From Ariolimax columbianus (taxonomy: Eukaryota; Mollusca; Gastropoda; Stylommatophora; Arionidae), in the NCBI GenBank assembly GCA_036924085.1, contig JAVGWX010000007.1, forward strand, positions 73,051,948 to 73,115,947: DNA of 64,000 bases. The letters are read 5' to 3'. Below the pieces are notes generated by a model, which saw nothing but the letters and a program-made list of their open reading frames with translations, was not told where the DNA came from and made no database searches. A program made the position numbers and the translations under genes. Shown here one piece after another: positions 43,748 through 54,584 of the stretch. The stretch's first letter is position 1. Every line of letters starts with the position of its first letter.

Positions 43748-43958
43748 GATTTTAGTGGACGGTAAGGAGATTTTAGCGGACGGTAAGGAGATTTTAGTGG
43801 ACGGTAATGAGATTTTAGTGGACGGTAAGGAGATTTTAGTGGACGGTAAGGAGATGTTAGCGGACGGTAAAGAGATTTTAGTGGACGGTAAGGAGATTTT
43901 AGTGGACGGTAAGGAGATTTTAGCGGACGGTAGGGAGATTTTAGTGGACGGTAAGGAA
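43748..43958. repeat. 21-bp minisatellite, 10 copies
   Basis: GATTTTAGTGGACGGTAAGG-type units every 21 bp, with variants AGC/AGT and AAT/AAG. Because 21 is a multiple of three, several frames stay open. It lies inside the hAT element. Confidence 0.95.
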
Positions 43959-44254
43959 CATTTACTGTCACAATAGTTATATAAGTGGGTGCCATGTATT
44001 AAAAGGTTGAAGAGCACTGATCTACACCAAATGAGATTGGTCATTCTCGCCACACGGATGATTCTCAGACAATAAATGTCAGCAAATGTAAGGAAAACAG
44101 AAATGTTGACATGGAGCACAGGTAACAATTGTATTTACCTGAACACGTGTGCATGTTGCCCATGTTTCATTGTGTATGTGTAATGTGGTTTTTGTTCTAA
44201 ACGTCTTAGTATAGGTATAACAGATTGACGAAATGTGATAGCCTATAGCAGACA

Positions 44255-44425
44255 CTGCTGTCAGAGATGAAGTGTTAGAGACATTGTATCGGATATCATT
44301 TTCCTATGAGGTCAGTTCCCTTCGGTGCCATTCCTTCACTAACATTAAGTCAGATGTCTACTTACAGCTGGTTTGTCTGGAGCGTGATGATAACAGAAAT
44401 CGAACTGTTTTATTTTTTTGTAGCT
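44255..44425 (-). mobile_element. SINE-W
   Basis: GATGAAGTGTTAGAGACATT, TTCCCTTCGGTGCCATTCCT and TACTTACAGCTGGTTTGTCT follow the antisense W order, ending at an AATCGAAC B-box remnant. Confidence 0.6.
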
Positions 44426-44820
44426 GTTTAAAAAAAAACATTTCCTCGACTTCATGAGGTCAGTCATCTGGGAAAGGTTGGAATCGTCGACAAACAAGTT
44501 ACCCTAAACGTGTAGCCATATTTGTGTATGTCGTGTAGGTACGCGATGACACAGCTGACATTTTTGTTTTACAAGTGTGCGGGGAGGGAGGTCACGGTGG
44601 TAAGCTTGGTCGGGTTATACTCTGTAGTATACAATTACCATGCGGTTGGTTTTTTCCAACCGTGCTGCTCGCACCTGTTCAATTCCAGGCAACAGGTGTT
44701 GTCAATATAGGTAGTAGTCATTCATTCAGCTTTTCGCTGAAATGTGAAGCCTAGGTTTCAACTGAGTTAGTCCATTTGCTGTAGTAATGCAGTCTAATTA
44801 TATATAATTAGTACCGTTCT

Positions 44821-45195
44821 GAGTGGCCTGCCTGGGTCTTTGTGTATGACAAGGACAAGAATAGCACCACTGCCCCACAGAGAGCATGCCGTGAGAGACG
44901 ACTAACTGTGACATGGCATGACACCGGCCATGGTTTGTTGGTTTGTTATGAGCAGCATAGATGGCGCCTAACAGGCTGTGGGTCTACTTTGCTATAGAGT
45001 TTGAGTCTATTAATATGGATTCACACTTCGGTTAATCACCCTCCGTAAGCGCTTGTCCCAACGCAGCGGAGTATTAAGCTGCTCGAGGCTAGCCCGCTAA
45101 GCAGGAAACCCTTCTCCTGGCTACACCCAGCTCATACCAGAGCTTGGACCTGCACGTGGGCATCTGCCCCCTGTAGAAGTACAGGTCGACTAAGA
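44821..45195 (+). mobile_element. interspersed repeat H
   Basis: Third copy, inverted relative to 42415-42842. It ends GTAGAAGTACAGGTCGACTA about 110 bp before the inverted satellite array. Confidence 0.68.
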
Positions 45196-45308
45196 AGAAT
45201 TAGTACCAAGCGTTAAGCGGGAAAGTATGCAAGTGTTAGACTGTTAGGTTTCCTTCCATGCACTCCATCTTACATCCCCATTGCACTGTATCCCTAAGGT
45301 GTGACATT

Positions 45309-46225
45309 TAATTAACTAACTGTAACAGGTTATTCCGTCTGTCCTAGCTTGCATTAGTAGATGGACAACTCAACTGGACAACTCTTAACTAACTGTAACA
45401 GGTTATTCCGTCTGTCTTAGCTTGCATTAGTAGATGGACAACTCAACTGGACAATTCTTAACTAACGGTAACAGGTTATTCCGTCTGTCTTAGCTTGCAT
45501 TAGTAGATGGACAACTCAACTGGACAATTCTTAACTAACTGTAACAGGTTATTCCGTCTGTCTTAGCTTGCATTAGTAGATGGACAACTCAACTGGACAA
45601 TTCTTAACTAACTGTAACAGGTTATTCCGTCTGTCTTAGCTTGCATTAGTAGATGGACAACTCAACTGGACAATTCTTAACTAACTGTAACAGGTTATTC
45701 CGTCTGTCTTAGCTTGCATTAGTAAATGGACAACTCAACTGGACAATGCTTAACTAACGGTAACAGGTTATTCCGTCTGTCTTAGCTTGCATTAGTAGAT
45801 GGACAACTCAACTGGACAATTCTTAACTAACTGTAACAGGTTATTCCGTCTGTCTTAGCTTGCATTAGTAGATGGACAACTCAACTGGACAATTCTTAAC
45901 TAACGGTAACAGGTTATTCCGTCTGTCTTAGCTTGCATTAGTAGATGGACAACTCAACTGGACAATTCTTAACTAACTGTAACAGGTTATTCCGTCTGTC
46001 TTAGCTTGCATTAGTAGATGGACAACTCAACTGGACAATTCTTAACTAACTGTAACAGGTTATTCCGTCTGTCTTAGCTTGCATTAGTAGATGGACAACT
46101 CAACTGGACAATTCTTAACTAACTGTAACAGGTTATTCCGTCTGTCTTAGCTTGCATTAGTAGATGGACAACTCAACTGGATAATGCTTAACTAACTGTA
46201 ACAGGTTATTCCGTCTGTCTTAGCT
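45309..46225 (-). repeat. 73-bp satellite array, inverted, about 12.5 units
   Basis: The reverse complement of the 39742 unit: TTATTCCGTCTGTCTTAGCT at 45330 and every 73 bp to 46206, with no length variants. It is more uniform than the direct array, suggesting later amplification. Confidence 0.97.
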
Positions 46226-46299
46226 TTTAAATATGTATTTTTTCTTTTCGCTTGTTGTCCTGCTTGTACATTTCAGCTTCAGGTTATGAAGGTGTCTTT

Positions 46300-46920
46300 A
46301 CCGGGCCCTAGTATGTATTTTTTACACGGGGAGCTTTACTGCTTTTGTAATTTCTGCTATCCATTTTTGTGCGTGGAACCCTTGGCTTTGTATCCGTTAA
46401 ATCTGTATAGCATTGCTTTCTGAGTGATACTGTCTGGTGTTTGAGTCACGTGGCCGAACCATTTCGTTTGTTATTTGTTGATGAGGTCTAGCACTGGTGG
46501 TCTTAAAAGTAAATAGCATATCCTTTGCAGAACGTCGCTTCTTACAACTGCCAACCAATTTGGGTGTTACAAGTTTCTTGACAAGTGTACAGTAATTGTA
46601 GGTTGCCATTACTTTCCGTACGCGGAGGAGCGGAAAATAAACCTTGTCTGCCAAACTGGACACGAGTGTGATTCGAACCCGGTGCGTTGGAATTGGGAAA
46701 CGGACGCTTCACTCCTAGAACTCGCAGCTTCCGGTATTGTACCTACCTGTCTCCTAATATCTTCATTTCTGATTGTATCCATTGTTGTTACAATGTACCT
46801 TTTATCTTTGTTTGTTAATGTCCCAATTCTGGCAGGGATGGAATATTGTGTTATATAGTGTTCTTTTTGTATCCATGTCACACACATGCTTATATTGTAA
46901 TATCGGGGACATTTACACAA
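46300..46920 (-). mobile_element. decayed LINE split by SINE-E
   Basis: The minus strand gives TTMDTIRNEDIRRQVGT (46780-46740), then after the SINE NEMVRPRDSNTRQYHSESNA IQI and HAQKWIAEITKAVKLP. It is the same lineage as 63440-63885. Confidence 0.72.
46588..46732 (-). mobile_element. SINE-E inside a LINE
   Basis: Second copy, with AGTAATTGTAGGTTGCCATT, ACTTTCCGTACGCGGAGGAG and GTGATTCGAACCCGGTGCG. It separates two parts of one decayed LINE reading frame (46300-46585 and 46735-46920). Confidence 0.65.
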
Positions 46921-47164
46921 TAATTTGACTTGCTTTATTACATCTGTTTTGGATTTTGGTGTCGCCTTTGCCGTCTGCTGAGATTATAGATTTAGTTGTT
47001 TAATTACTTGTAAATTAGTTGTAAAAAGTGTCATCGCTTGAAAAGGGAACGCTCACAGAAGAAAAACAATTTAGTTGGACACATGGCAGAATTTGTACTT
47101 AGAGATCAATAGTTGAATGTTTAAGCTCACTGCTTAAATTGTCGTCAGACAATTTGAAATAAAG

Positions 47165-47375
47165 TCCCATAGCAGAAACTGCTGTGGGGGATGAGGTGTT
47201 TGAGACGTTATTGTACTATCCCATAACTTGTAAAAGGTGAGATGTCCAGTTCCCATCCTCGCTGCATTTCCTCCTCTAATCTTGGGTCAGGTACTCATTT
47301 ACAAATGAACCCTTTCACATCTGGGTCGACTGGAGCGTGACGGTAGTGGTGTAAAACCATGTATCTTAAGTACTG
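47165..47375 (-). mobile_element. SINE-W
   Basis: Antisense W: CTGTGGGGGATGAGGTGTTT, GTCCAGTTCCCATCCTCGCT and CTGGGTCGACTGGAGCGTGA. It is the best-preserved copy of this subtype here. Confidence 0.65.
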
Positions 47376-47621
47376 AAATATCATAACGTTGGTAGTCGCT
47401 ACGATACGATGCATACGATACAGTGAGATATGATGTCCTAACGACATCCAATGTTACTGGCAAGAAAAAAGAAAGAACATATTATCTACTATGGCCGGCC
47501 CGCGGGCCATTAACCCATTCACTTCAGGACCTTTTGGCACACTTAGAAGACTTCAGAGCACACACTTTGTAAATGTGAAACTCCAAGCAGGAAGTACATG
47601 AACATGTATACATTCAGGAAG

Positions 47622-47970
47622 GAGAGCTGAGACACTAGTCCAGTCAGGCATAACATACTGACTGGGACGTCGCGTCAGGATCGGGAACAATACACCGACC
47701 AAGACCACAATCTCTCTTACATGTAGCGTTACATGAAAACAGGCTGTTTTCAAAGTAACCTTGCTGTTGATGTAGTTCAATGTGATCCCCGTAGTAGTGA
47801 GCGCCACGCACATGAAGCCAAAAGCAGAGCACAACCGCTTGAAGGACTGTGGTCCACCTTCATCAGCATGATCGGGTGGGAGGAAGCTACTACAACCCGC
47901 CACTTAACGTCCTTTTCAGGACGCTCTAAATAGTAAACATTCATTGTGGACATTAAACAACAATACCATA
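47622..47970 (+). mobile_element. SINE-D, diverged subfamily
   Basis: It starts near CTGAGACACTAGTCCAGTC and ends TGGACATTAAACAACAATA. It carries CACTTAACGTCCTTTTCAGG, the 3' block shared with SINE-C. Confidence 0.78.
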
Positions 47971-48013
47971 CATTCAGGAAAAGTTGTTGAGAAACTGCTA
48001 AATATAAGTATAG

Positions 48014-48080
48014 CATAGTTCAAGCCAATACATCGGCTATGCAGTATTAGAAGAAAGTTTGCAAGCCGATATATCGGGTG
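48014..48080. repeat. 41-bp satellite, about 1.5 units, reverse of 29257
   Basis: GCCAATACATCGGC at 48024 and GCCGATATATCGGG at 48065 are exactly 41 bp apart, with AGAAGAAAGTTTGCAA between. Over one unit it agrees at 32 of 41 positions with the reverse complement of the array at 29257. Confidence 0.8.
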
Positions 48081-48289
48081 TACTGAGTGAATCTATAAAC
48101 TTGCCCAAATGCTGCCTTGGCCATCTTAATCAAAAGATGGAATAATACGACTCTCTGGTTATTGTGAGTTCAAGACCCCTGTTCCATATCATGAAAACAT
48201 ATCGCGGACTGTGTAGGACGTGCCATGGAATACACACAATTAGACACATACGATGTTCTATAGGAAATGATTGAAATGATGGATAGTAA

Positions 48290-48440
48290 GACAGTTCTCA
48301 ATCTTCCTCCACCAAGTCCTGAAAAGGGCTTTGCCAGTAGCAGGATGTTGTCCGGCGAACAGAATGCGCTGTGTCGTAGTTTACAGATTGACTCCGATAT
48401 TTGCACCTTCCGGTCCGACGCATCCGGCTTCATCAGGGTT
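48290..48440 (-). mobile_element. SINE-B, 3' half
   Basis: It covers CTCAATCTTCCTCCACCAAG to GGTCCGACGCATCCGGCTTC on the plus strand. The 5' half of the element is absent. Confidence 0.7.
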
Positions 48441-48464
48441 TAAACAGTACACAAAATGAGAAGC

Positions 48465-48660
48465 ATGTGGCCTTAATGGTTGTGAGCTCGGGTTTACAAT
48501 CTCAGCGTACCAGGTTCAAATCACGTCGCGCTCGCAACATACGTTGGTTTTTTCGCGGTTTGATCGCTTCTGCCAATTGATCCACTGTAAATGGGTACCT
48601 GCCAAATTGTTTTAGCCACTGGGGATTAATGTGGAGAATAGATGGATAAGTATATCGTCC
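48465..48660 (+). mobile_element. SINE-W with tRNA head
   Basis: GTGGCCTTAATGGTTGTGAG as A-box region, CAGGTTCAAATCACG as B box, then CACTGTAAATGGGTACCTGC as core. Confidence 0.65.
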
Positions 48661-48963
48661 TGCAGGATGAATACACAGAGAAGGACTAAAGTTCACACAC
48701 ACATTTTTCAGGTAAATGCCTTGACGCCTTCATTCTAAAGTGCAACAACTTTTCGACCATCCCAACTATGTATATACACCTTATATTGCACGTGCTCAGC
48801 AACACGTCTAATCACTCACCTGCACCCAGGTATATGTCTACGCTATCTCTGATACCCTGCTCGGCTTTAACTTCTTGACGACTCTGTTATCTAATCCCTC
48901 CATGTTTCTGTCTCATTATTTTATCTTCTCCGGTTTCTGTTCCTCATGATATCCCAGAGCGTA

Positions 48964-49697
48964 TTTTTTCCCTTGATGTTGTATATCTTCTGGGGTTCCT
49001 GAGCCTGTTTCTTCCCTTGATGTTGTATATCTTCTGGGGTTCCTGAGCCTGTTTCTTCCCTTGATGTTATATATCTTCTGGGGTTCCTGAGCGTGTTTCT
49101 TCCCTTGATGTTGTATATCTTCTGGGGTTCCTGAGCCTGTTTCTTCCCTTGATGTTGTATATCTTCTGGGGTTCCTGAGCCTGTTTCTTCCCTTGATGTT
49201 ATATATCTTCTGGGGTTCCTGAGCGTGTTTCTTCCCTTGATGTTGTATATCTTCTGGGGTTCCTGAGCCTGTTTCTTCCCTTGATGTTATATATCTTCTG
49301 GGGTTCCTGAGCGTGTTTCTTCCCTTGATGTTGTATATCTTCTGGGGTTCCTGAGCGTGTTTCTTCCCTTGATGTTGTATATCTTCTGGGGTTCCTGAGC
49401 CTGTTTCTTCCCTTGATGTTGTATATCTTCTGGGGTTCCTGAGCCTGTTTCTTCCCTTGATGTTATATATCTTCTGGGGTTCCTGAGCGTGTTTTTTCCC
49501 TTGATGTTGTATATCTTCTGGGGTTCCTGAGCCTGTTTCTTCCCTTGATGTTATATATCTTCTGGGGTTCCTGAGCGTGTTTCTTCCCTTGATGTTGTAT
49601 ATCTTCTGGGGTTCCTGAGCGTGTTTCTTCCCTTGATGTTATATATCTTCTGGGGTTCCTGAGCGTGTTTCTTACCTTGATGTTGTATATCTTCTGG
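48964..49697. repeat. 44-bp array, about 16.7 units, with variant order
   Basis: CCCTTGATGTTGTATATCTT at 48970 and every 44 bp. Units vary at two sites: TTGTAT or TTATAT, and GCCTG or GCGTG. Every TTATAT unit carries GCGTG. Confidence 0.97.
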
Positions 49698-50123
49698 GAA
49701 TTAATGATAAACGTTACTAGCGACACTGTTAGCTTTTCTCAACACTTGGTGACCTACCTTATTCTGAACCTTTGACTATCTGCCTTGTGTATATTTATAG
49801 TTAGGCACGCTTTTTAAACTGCGAGACTCACAGAAGTAAAAACGACACTTGAAATAAGATTACAACTTGGTACTATACATCTAGAGGTAACACATTTTTA
49901 AGGTGTCATTTATCTGTTTATATACACTTTACTTCATAAAAAATGTGAGGCCCAAATGCTTTACAATTCATCATATAACAGGCGTGACATTCTTGTTCAC
50001 CACATACTGCCAGCGAAGCATCTTTCTATGGCCTGCGATGTGATTGGGTTACTGCATGTGACAATGGATGAAAAAAAGATGAACACTACAATAAAACATT
50101 ATATAACAAGGTATCAAGATGCT

Positions 50124-50467
50124 GAGCAGCGAATGAGCTGCAGTGGTCAGCGACCCATAGCTGACTGCTAGCGTCAGGGCCAGCGAACCAGACCTGCCAA
50201 GACCCTTCTACATCTCGACGCCATGATCATGGATAACAGGCTGCAGCAGGGCAGACTGGCTAAGGAGAAGGGATCGAAGAGGGAATGCTAACCCGGTACT
50301 AAAAAAATGCTTGCTGAAGTTGGATGTGTTGGACCGAAAGGTGCAAATATCACAGTCAAGCTGTAAACTACGACACAACGCATTCCGTTCTCTGGACTAC
50401 ATTCTTCTACTTAAGCCCTGTTTATGGTTTGGTAGCGGGAGATTGAGAACGAGCGAAGCCAAGCCAC
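50124..50467 (+). mobile_element. SINE-B, full length
   Basis: It runs from GCAGCGAATGAGCTGCAGTG to GAGCGAAGCCAAGCCA with all blocks intact, and is one of the least diverged copies here. No target duplication was confidently read. Confidence 0.82.
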
Positions 50468-50849
50468 ATAACATAAAATAGGTCAACTACATTTTGTCCA
50501 ATATAAAAGATGGTCAAACTAAATAGAAACATCCATGAAATGTTTAAAACATTGAAACAAGCGAAAGTCATAACAGAAGGTAGGAAACTTAATTAACTAT
50601 AAATCAAGACCAGAAATGTACACCAACTATTGTCGAAGCAGGTCTCTAGAAAAAAATGTATTAACTCCGCAATAATGCGATGCGTTACAGTACGAATCCT
50701 CAGATAATGCGATGTAAACATGGCTCCCAATTTTTTAAAGCTCAAATATGTTTTTAGTCAATACACATTTAACAAACATGAATTTCTGACAAGGAGTTAC
50801 TGATATTGAGTCAAAATGTCACTTCTTTCGATTTTTAGTGTACCTATAA

Positions 50850-50990
50850 TTGGTGCCTGTGAATCCAGGATGTCAGCTCTTTCGTTGCCCTGACCCTCGG
50901 AATGACCAGGGCAGTAGATCAACACCAGCAGCCAGTCATTCTGTACCCTCGGAAGCGAGGATTGGGAGTCTGAATAGATGACTGCCCATG
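50850..50990 (-). mobile_element. LINE RNase H fragment
   Basis: LLVLIYCPGHSEGQGNERAD ILDSQ on the minus strand. The HS..GNERAD motif is the C-terminal part of RNase H. It matches 15470-15640. Confidence 0.7.
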
Positions 50991-51249
50991 TTAGAGAGCT
51001 CCAGATAACCCTCTCATAGATGCAGTCACTGCTTCAATCTCTATTTTCGTACTGGAGGTTGCTGTTCAGCATGAACTGCTCTGGTCAGCAACGATCAACC
51101 TTCTCACTATCAACCCAATGTTTGGACACCATCTGCAGATCACATGACTCGAATCCAGGCATAATTTCCTTAAATCAACAAAGCCCATATAGACAAGCCC
51201 TGAAAGTTGTCACATTGAATTATAGAACGAAATGATACAGGACCCATGG

Positions 51250-51545
51250 ATCGAACTTTAGGAGGAACCTGCCCTTGAACATCACTTTCCCTACTCACCT
51301 AGGAAGACCATAAATATGCTTCGAAATGGCGTGTTACGATGTAGGAGGGAGATGAAGAAATGGAGTCTCTCAGGCTGTGATGCGCGTGACTGCGGTGATG
51401 TACAAGATCCAGGTTATCTGATGATTTGTCCAAACCTTCCGGATACACGTGATGAGAGCAACATGAGGAAGGCGAATGACAGGGCAATTCAAGTCGCTGA
51501 ACACTGGATGAACGATATATGACGTGGTGCTTGGACACGGAAAGT
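51250..51545 (+). mobile_element. LINE C-terminal remnant with Cys motif
   Basis: A 68-codon frame (51316-51519) with LRCRREMKKWSLSGCDARDC GDVQDPGYLMICPNL and ANDRAIQVAEHWMNDI has the CxC...C layout that follows RNase H in Jockey-like LINEs. Host gene origin is less likely. Confidence 0.55.
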
Positions 51546-52001
51546 AAGTAACCTTCTCACTATCCGAGAAGCCCTAAGTAGATACCTCACTTCGTAGGAC
51601 CGATTTCCCACTTTCGTGGTAAACGGGTTTGTCTTTGGTGTGCACGGTGCCCAACAGTCTACAGGCAGAATTATCATAGAAGTCGCACAATTGTCCAGAA
51701 ATAACCGCTAAAAAGTATGTTTGTCGTCACTACGAGACAGTGCACACATTGAGGGGGGGGGGGGGGGGGAGGTGTGTGTGTAACAATGATCTCCTAGGTT
51801 ACGAGGACGGAAATAATGCCATAAAAAAATGTAGGCGTTTTGTGGTGCGGCCCGCGGAAAATTAATTTTGTCACGTGTGACTCCCGACTGCTTCCAGATT
51901 GATACCCCTGACCTAGAGAGGGTTAATATTTGGGGTGCTGTTGCACTCACTTTGATGCAGATGATGTTGGTACTCGAACGGGATTCTTCACTCTCTGCGA
52001 A

Positions 52002-52208
52002 TTTTCTCTGGTAGCGTGTCTGTAGCGGTTCATCTTATATCATAGGGCGCACTGATGAAGGTGGACCAGGCTACTCCTCTCTGGTATCGTGTCTGTAGTG
52101 GCTAATATTAAATGCTAGGGTGTACTGAAGAAGGTGGACCAGGCTTCTCCCCTATGGTGGCAAATCTTATGTCGTATGGCGAACTGAAGAAGGCCGACTT
52201 GGCCCCCC
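52002..52208. repeat. degenerate tandem repeat, three units
   Basis: ACTGATGAAGGTGGACCAGG at 52051 recurs with changes at 52123 and 52183. The unit is 60-75 bp and contains TGTCTGTAGYGG. Confidence 0.7.
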
Positions 52209-52639
52209 TCGCTATATTGAAGTCTTCACCATACATAGATCACAGTATCGATTTCCACCTGGTTTTTTCAGGCTACTGTAACACATCCTGCTGGCAGCTG
52301 TACGGGTAGACATGATATGAGATCTTGATCTACGTGTGACACCTGTCCCTGACATCAACCGTTTCACTTTCATGACACACGTGCGTGTCACACTGGGCAT
52401 GACAGAACGCTCTAAACCAACTACCATTACATATGCTACAGGGAACACTGAGTCATATAATCTCAATAATGTTTAATATTCTTCCTTTTCACTGCAGTAG
52501 AGGTACACTATCACCACTGCGACCTATTCAGGAAGCCTGTAGCAAACATCCCGTTTCTGTAGCAATTTATTTGACACGAGGTTCTTAGCCCCATGCACAA
52601 TCCTCTTTTGCGACATGCATGGAGGTTCTTTATTATTTT

Positions 52640-53430
52640 TCTTCTTCTGCGTTCGTTCTCAATCTTCCGCTACCAAGCCCTGAACAGGGCTTTGCAAGTA
52701 GCAGGAAATAGTCCGGAGAATGGCTTGCGCTGTGTCGCTAGTTTACAGTTTATGCCAGCAGTCCGCACCAAAAAGAGTAGTGGTACAGTGGGTTCCATCC
52801 CACTGTAACATTCAAGGCAACATGGAGGCAGACAGACTGGCAAAAGAAGGTGCAAGGTTACCGCAACCAGATTCTAGTGTGACCTACGAGGAGTCCAAAA
52901 GGCTTGCTAGGGCCAGATACATGGCCAAATGGGAAACAGAACGTACTGGCTACACAAAAAATGATGCCTATTACTAGTTGAGAAGAGGCGAGCAGGTCGT
53001 GGTCTTCAGACTCCGCACAGGCCACATCAGACTGAGGTATCATCTATTCAATAAACTGAAGATAGGTGGTACTGACGAATGCACTTGTGGTACAGGGAAA
53101 ATGACCGCTGAACATCTGCTGCAAAATTGCCCGACATACGAGGACCAGAGAAAGCACATGTGGCCATCACCAGTGCCAACACTAGACAAGCTCTATGGTA
53201 GTGTCGACAGCCTCAGGATGACTGCTGCTTTCTTCGAACAAATTCAAGTTGACGTCTGACAGGGTACGAAGAAGAAGAAGAAGCTAGTTTACAGCTTGAC
53301 CGCGATATTTGCACCTTTCAGTCCGGCACATCTGACTTGAGCATGTCATTTTTGGGTACCGGATTAGCCTTCCCGTTTCGATCCCTTCTCCTTAGCCAGT
53401 CTGGTCTGTTACATCCTGTTATCCAGGTGG
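52640..53430 (-). mobile_element. SINE-B split by a LINE-J insertion
   Basis: The parts are 52640-52748 and 53283-53430, separated by a 534-bp LINE-J insert. The 12-bp GCTAGTTTACAG is present at both junctions (52737-52748 and 53283-53294), so it is the LINE's target duplication inside the SINE. Confidence 0.85.
52749..53282 (+). mobile_element. LINE-J, 5'-truncated insertion with target duplication
   Basis: The 534-bp insert encodes the RNase H end (VQWVPSHCNIQGNMEADRLA), EESKRLARARYMAKWETERT, a TAG in place of the Gln codon of YYQLNRREQ at 52975, then FRLRTGHIRLRYHLFNKLKI, the CxC...H...C knuckle and QIQVDV stop (53257). A short 3' UTR and GAA repeats follow. The duplication GCTAGTTTACAG is exact, so insertion was fairly recent, though one stop has accrued. 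Confidence 0.93.
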
Positions 53431-54062
53431 GATTATTTGAGAGCCAGTAAGAAGAATGTATTCTCAATGTATGCCATTCCTTTTAGTGCTTTTGGTAAAA
53501 ACAGCGAATGTGGGTCACGAATATTTAAAAAAACATCTTTACACGTTATTTCTAATTTTCTGATTTACCTATTTAAAACTTGCAGTGCGAGTTGTACGAA
53601 AAGAAAGTATCGTGTAGAGGCAGCCATTCGCTTTGTGAGAAGAGAACATTTGCTGTCAGCTGGTTTGTGCGTTAAGCTCTGGGTATTTTCCTTTTGTTTT
53701 ATTTTGGGGAAAACAAACCGCCGAAGGTGAGATGCTCACCTGGAAAATAAGTCTTCCAAGGTAAGATGCTCACCTGGAAAGCGCTAATATGTTACCTAAA
53801 CCTATTAAACCCCCAGCACCCCACCCTTTTTACCCCCAGACCCCCACTGGAATGCCGTGAGAAAGTTCAGCAAGATTTGTGCACATACGGTATATTAGAA
53901 GGGAATTTGACACACCAGCATCTCTGTTAATTCTGTCTCGCGCCCCTCCCACCCTCCCCCTACCCTCCGTTACATCTTGCATTCACCAATGTCAATAAGA
54001 ACATGAATCGCTTGTGTCGTGATAGAGGCTGCAGTTTGCTGTAAATTAATGTACACTACGTA
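53431..54062. other. unassigned stretch
   Basis: It holds a 97-codon ORF (53437-53730) without recognisable motifs, a short GCTCACCTGGAAA direct repeat near 53735 and 53770, and a C-rich patch at 53800-53970. No gene is supported. Confidence 0.45.
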
Positions 54063-54133
54063 TCCTCAGTAGTATAGTGGTAAGTATCCCCGCATGTCCC
54101 CTAGAGACCGGTGATCGATTCCCCGCTGGGGAA
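54063..54133 (+). pseudogene. tRNA-Asp(GTC) pseudogene
   Basis: The sequence follows the metazoan tRNA-Asp pattern. The acceptor TCCTCAG pairs with CTGGGGA with one wobble, the D-arm is GTATAGTGGTAAGTAT, the anticodon position reads GTC, and the T-loop region is ATCGATT. The anticodon stem no longer pairs (CCCGC against CTAGA), and the T-stem has a mismatch, so it should not fold as a functional tRNA. It lies immediately before a D-type SINE. Confidence 0.7.
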
Positions 54134-54145
54134 GACAATATTTTT

Positions 54146-54499
54146 GGGGAGGAAGAATAGCGTCTGGTCGGGCACAACATACTGATCAGACATGTTAGTC
54201 AGGACCAGGGAAAATATACTGATCAAGACCCTCAACACGGCTTTCTAGTAGCCCTCCCTGGAAACGGGATGTTTTCACCGCAGCCTGACTAACTGGGAGA
54301 TGTATCGTAGTGATCCCCGTAGTAGTGAGTGACACGCAGATGAAGCCAAGCATATCACAACCGCCTGGGACACCCCGGTCCACCTTCATCAGCACGCTCG
54401 TGATGCGAGGAAAAATACTGCAACTCGTCACTTAACGTCCTTTTCAGGACGCCCACAAAAGTAATCCTACTCATTGTGGGCATTGGCAACAACAACAAA
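54146..54499 (+). mobile_element. SINE-D, full length
   Basis: It begins GGGGAGGAAGAATAGCGTCT directly after the tRNA-Asp pseudogene and ends GGCAACAACAACAA. Internal blocks are complete. Confidence 0.83.
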
Positions 54500-54584
54500 G
54501 TAATCTACTGGGCTATTTTTGTTGGAAACTCAAACGATGTCCCAAATATTATAATGGAAATATCCACATTATCAATGTGAACCT

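Larger units (their letters stand above)
42979..44019. mobile_element. non-autonomous hAT element
   Basis: It starts CAGTGCTCTTCAACCT and ends with the exact reverse complement AGGTTGAAGAGCACTG. The flanking 8-mers GGCTACAC and ATCTACAC agree at six of eight positions, as expected of an old hAT duplication. The 1041 bp hold a W-type SINE (43098-43359) and a 21-bp minisatellite (43748-43958). No transposase was recognised. Confidence 0.82.

Noticed and set aside
43745..44128. Protein of GKEILVD repeats or its antisense counterpart
   Set aside because: Open frames on both strands are a by-product of a 21-bp minisatellite.
49463..49726. Protein with RNPRRY repeats
   Set aside because: Antisense reading of the 44-bp tandem array; 44 is not a multiple of three and the frame rotates.
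53437..53730. 97-codon ORF as a host gene
   Set aside because: No motif, no convincing splice context and atypical composition.
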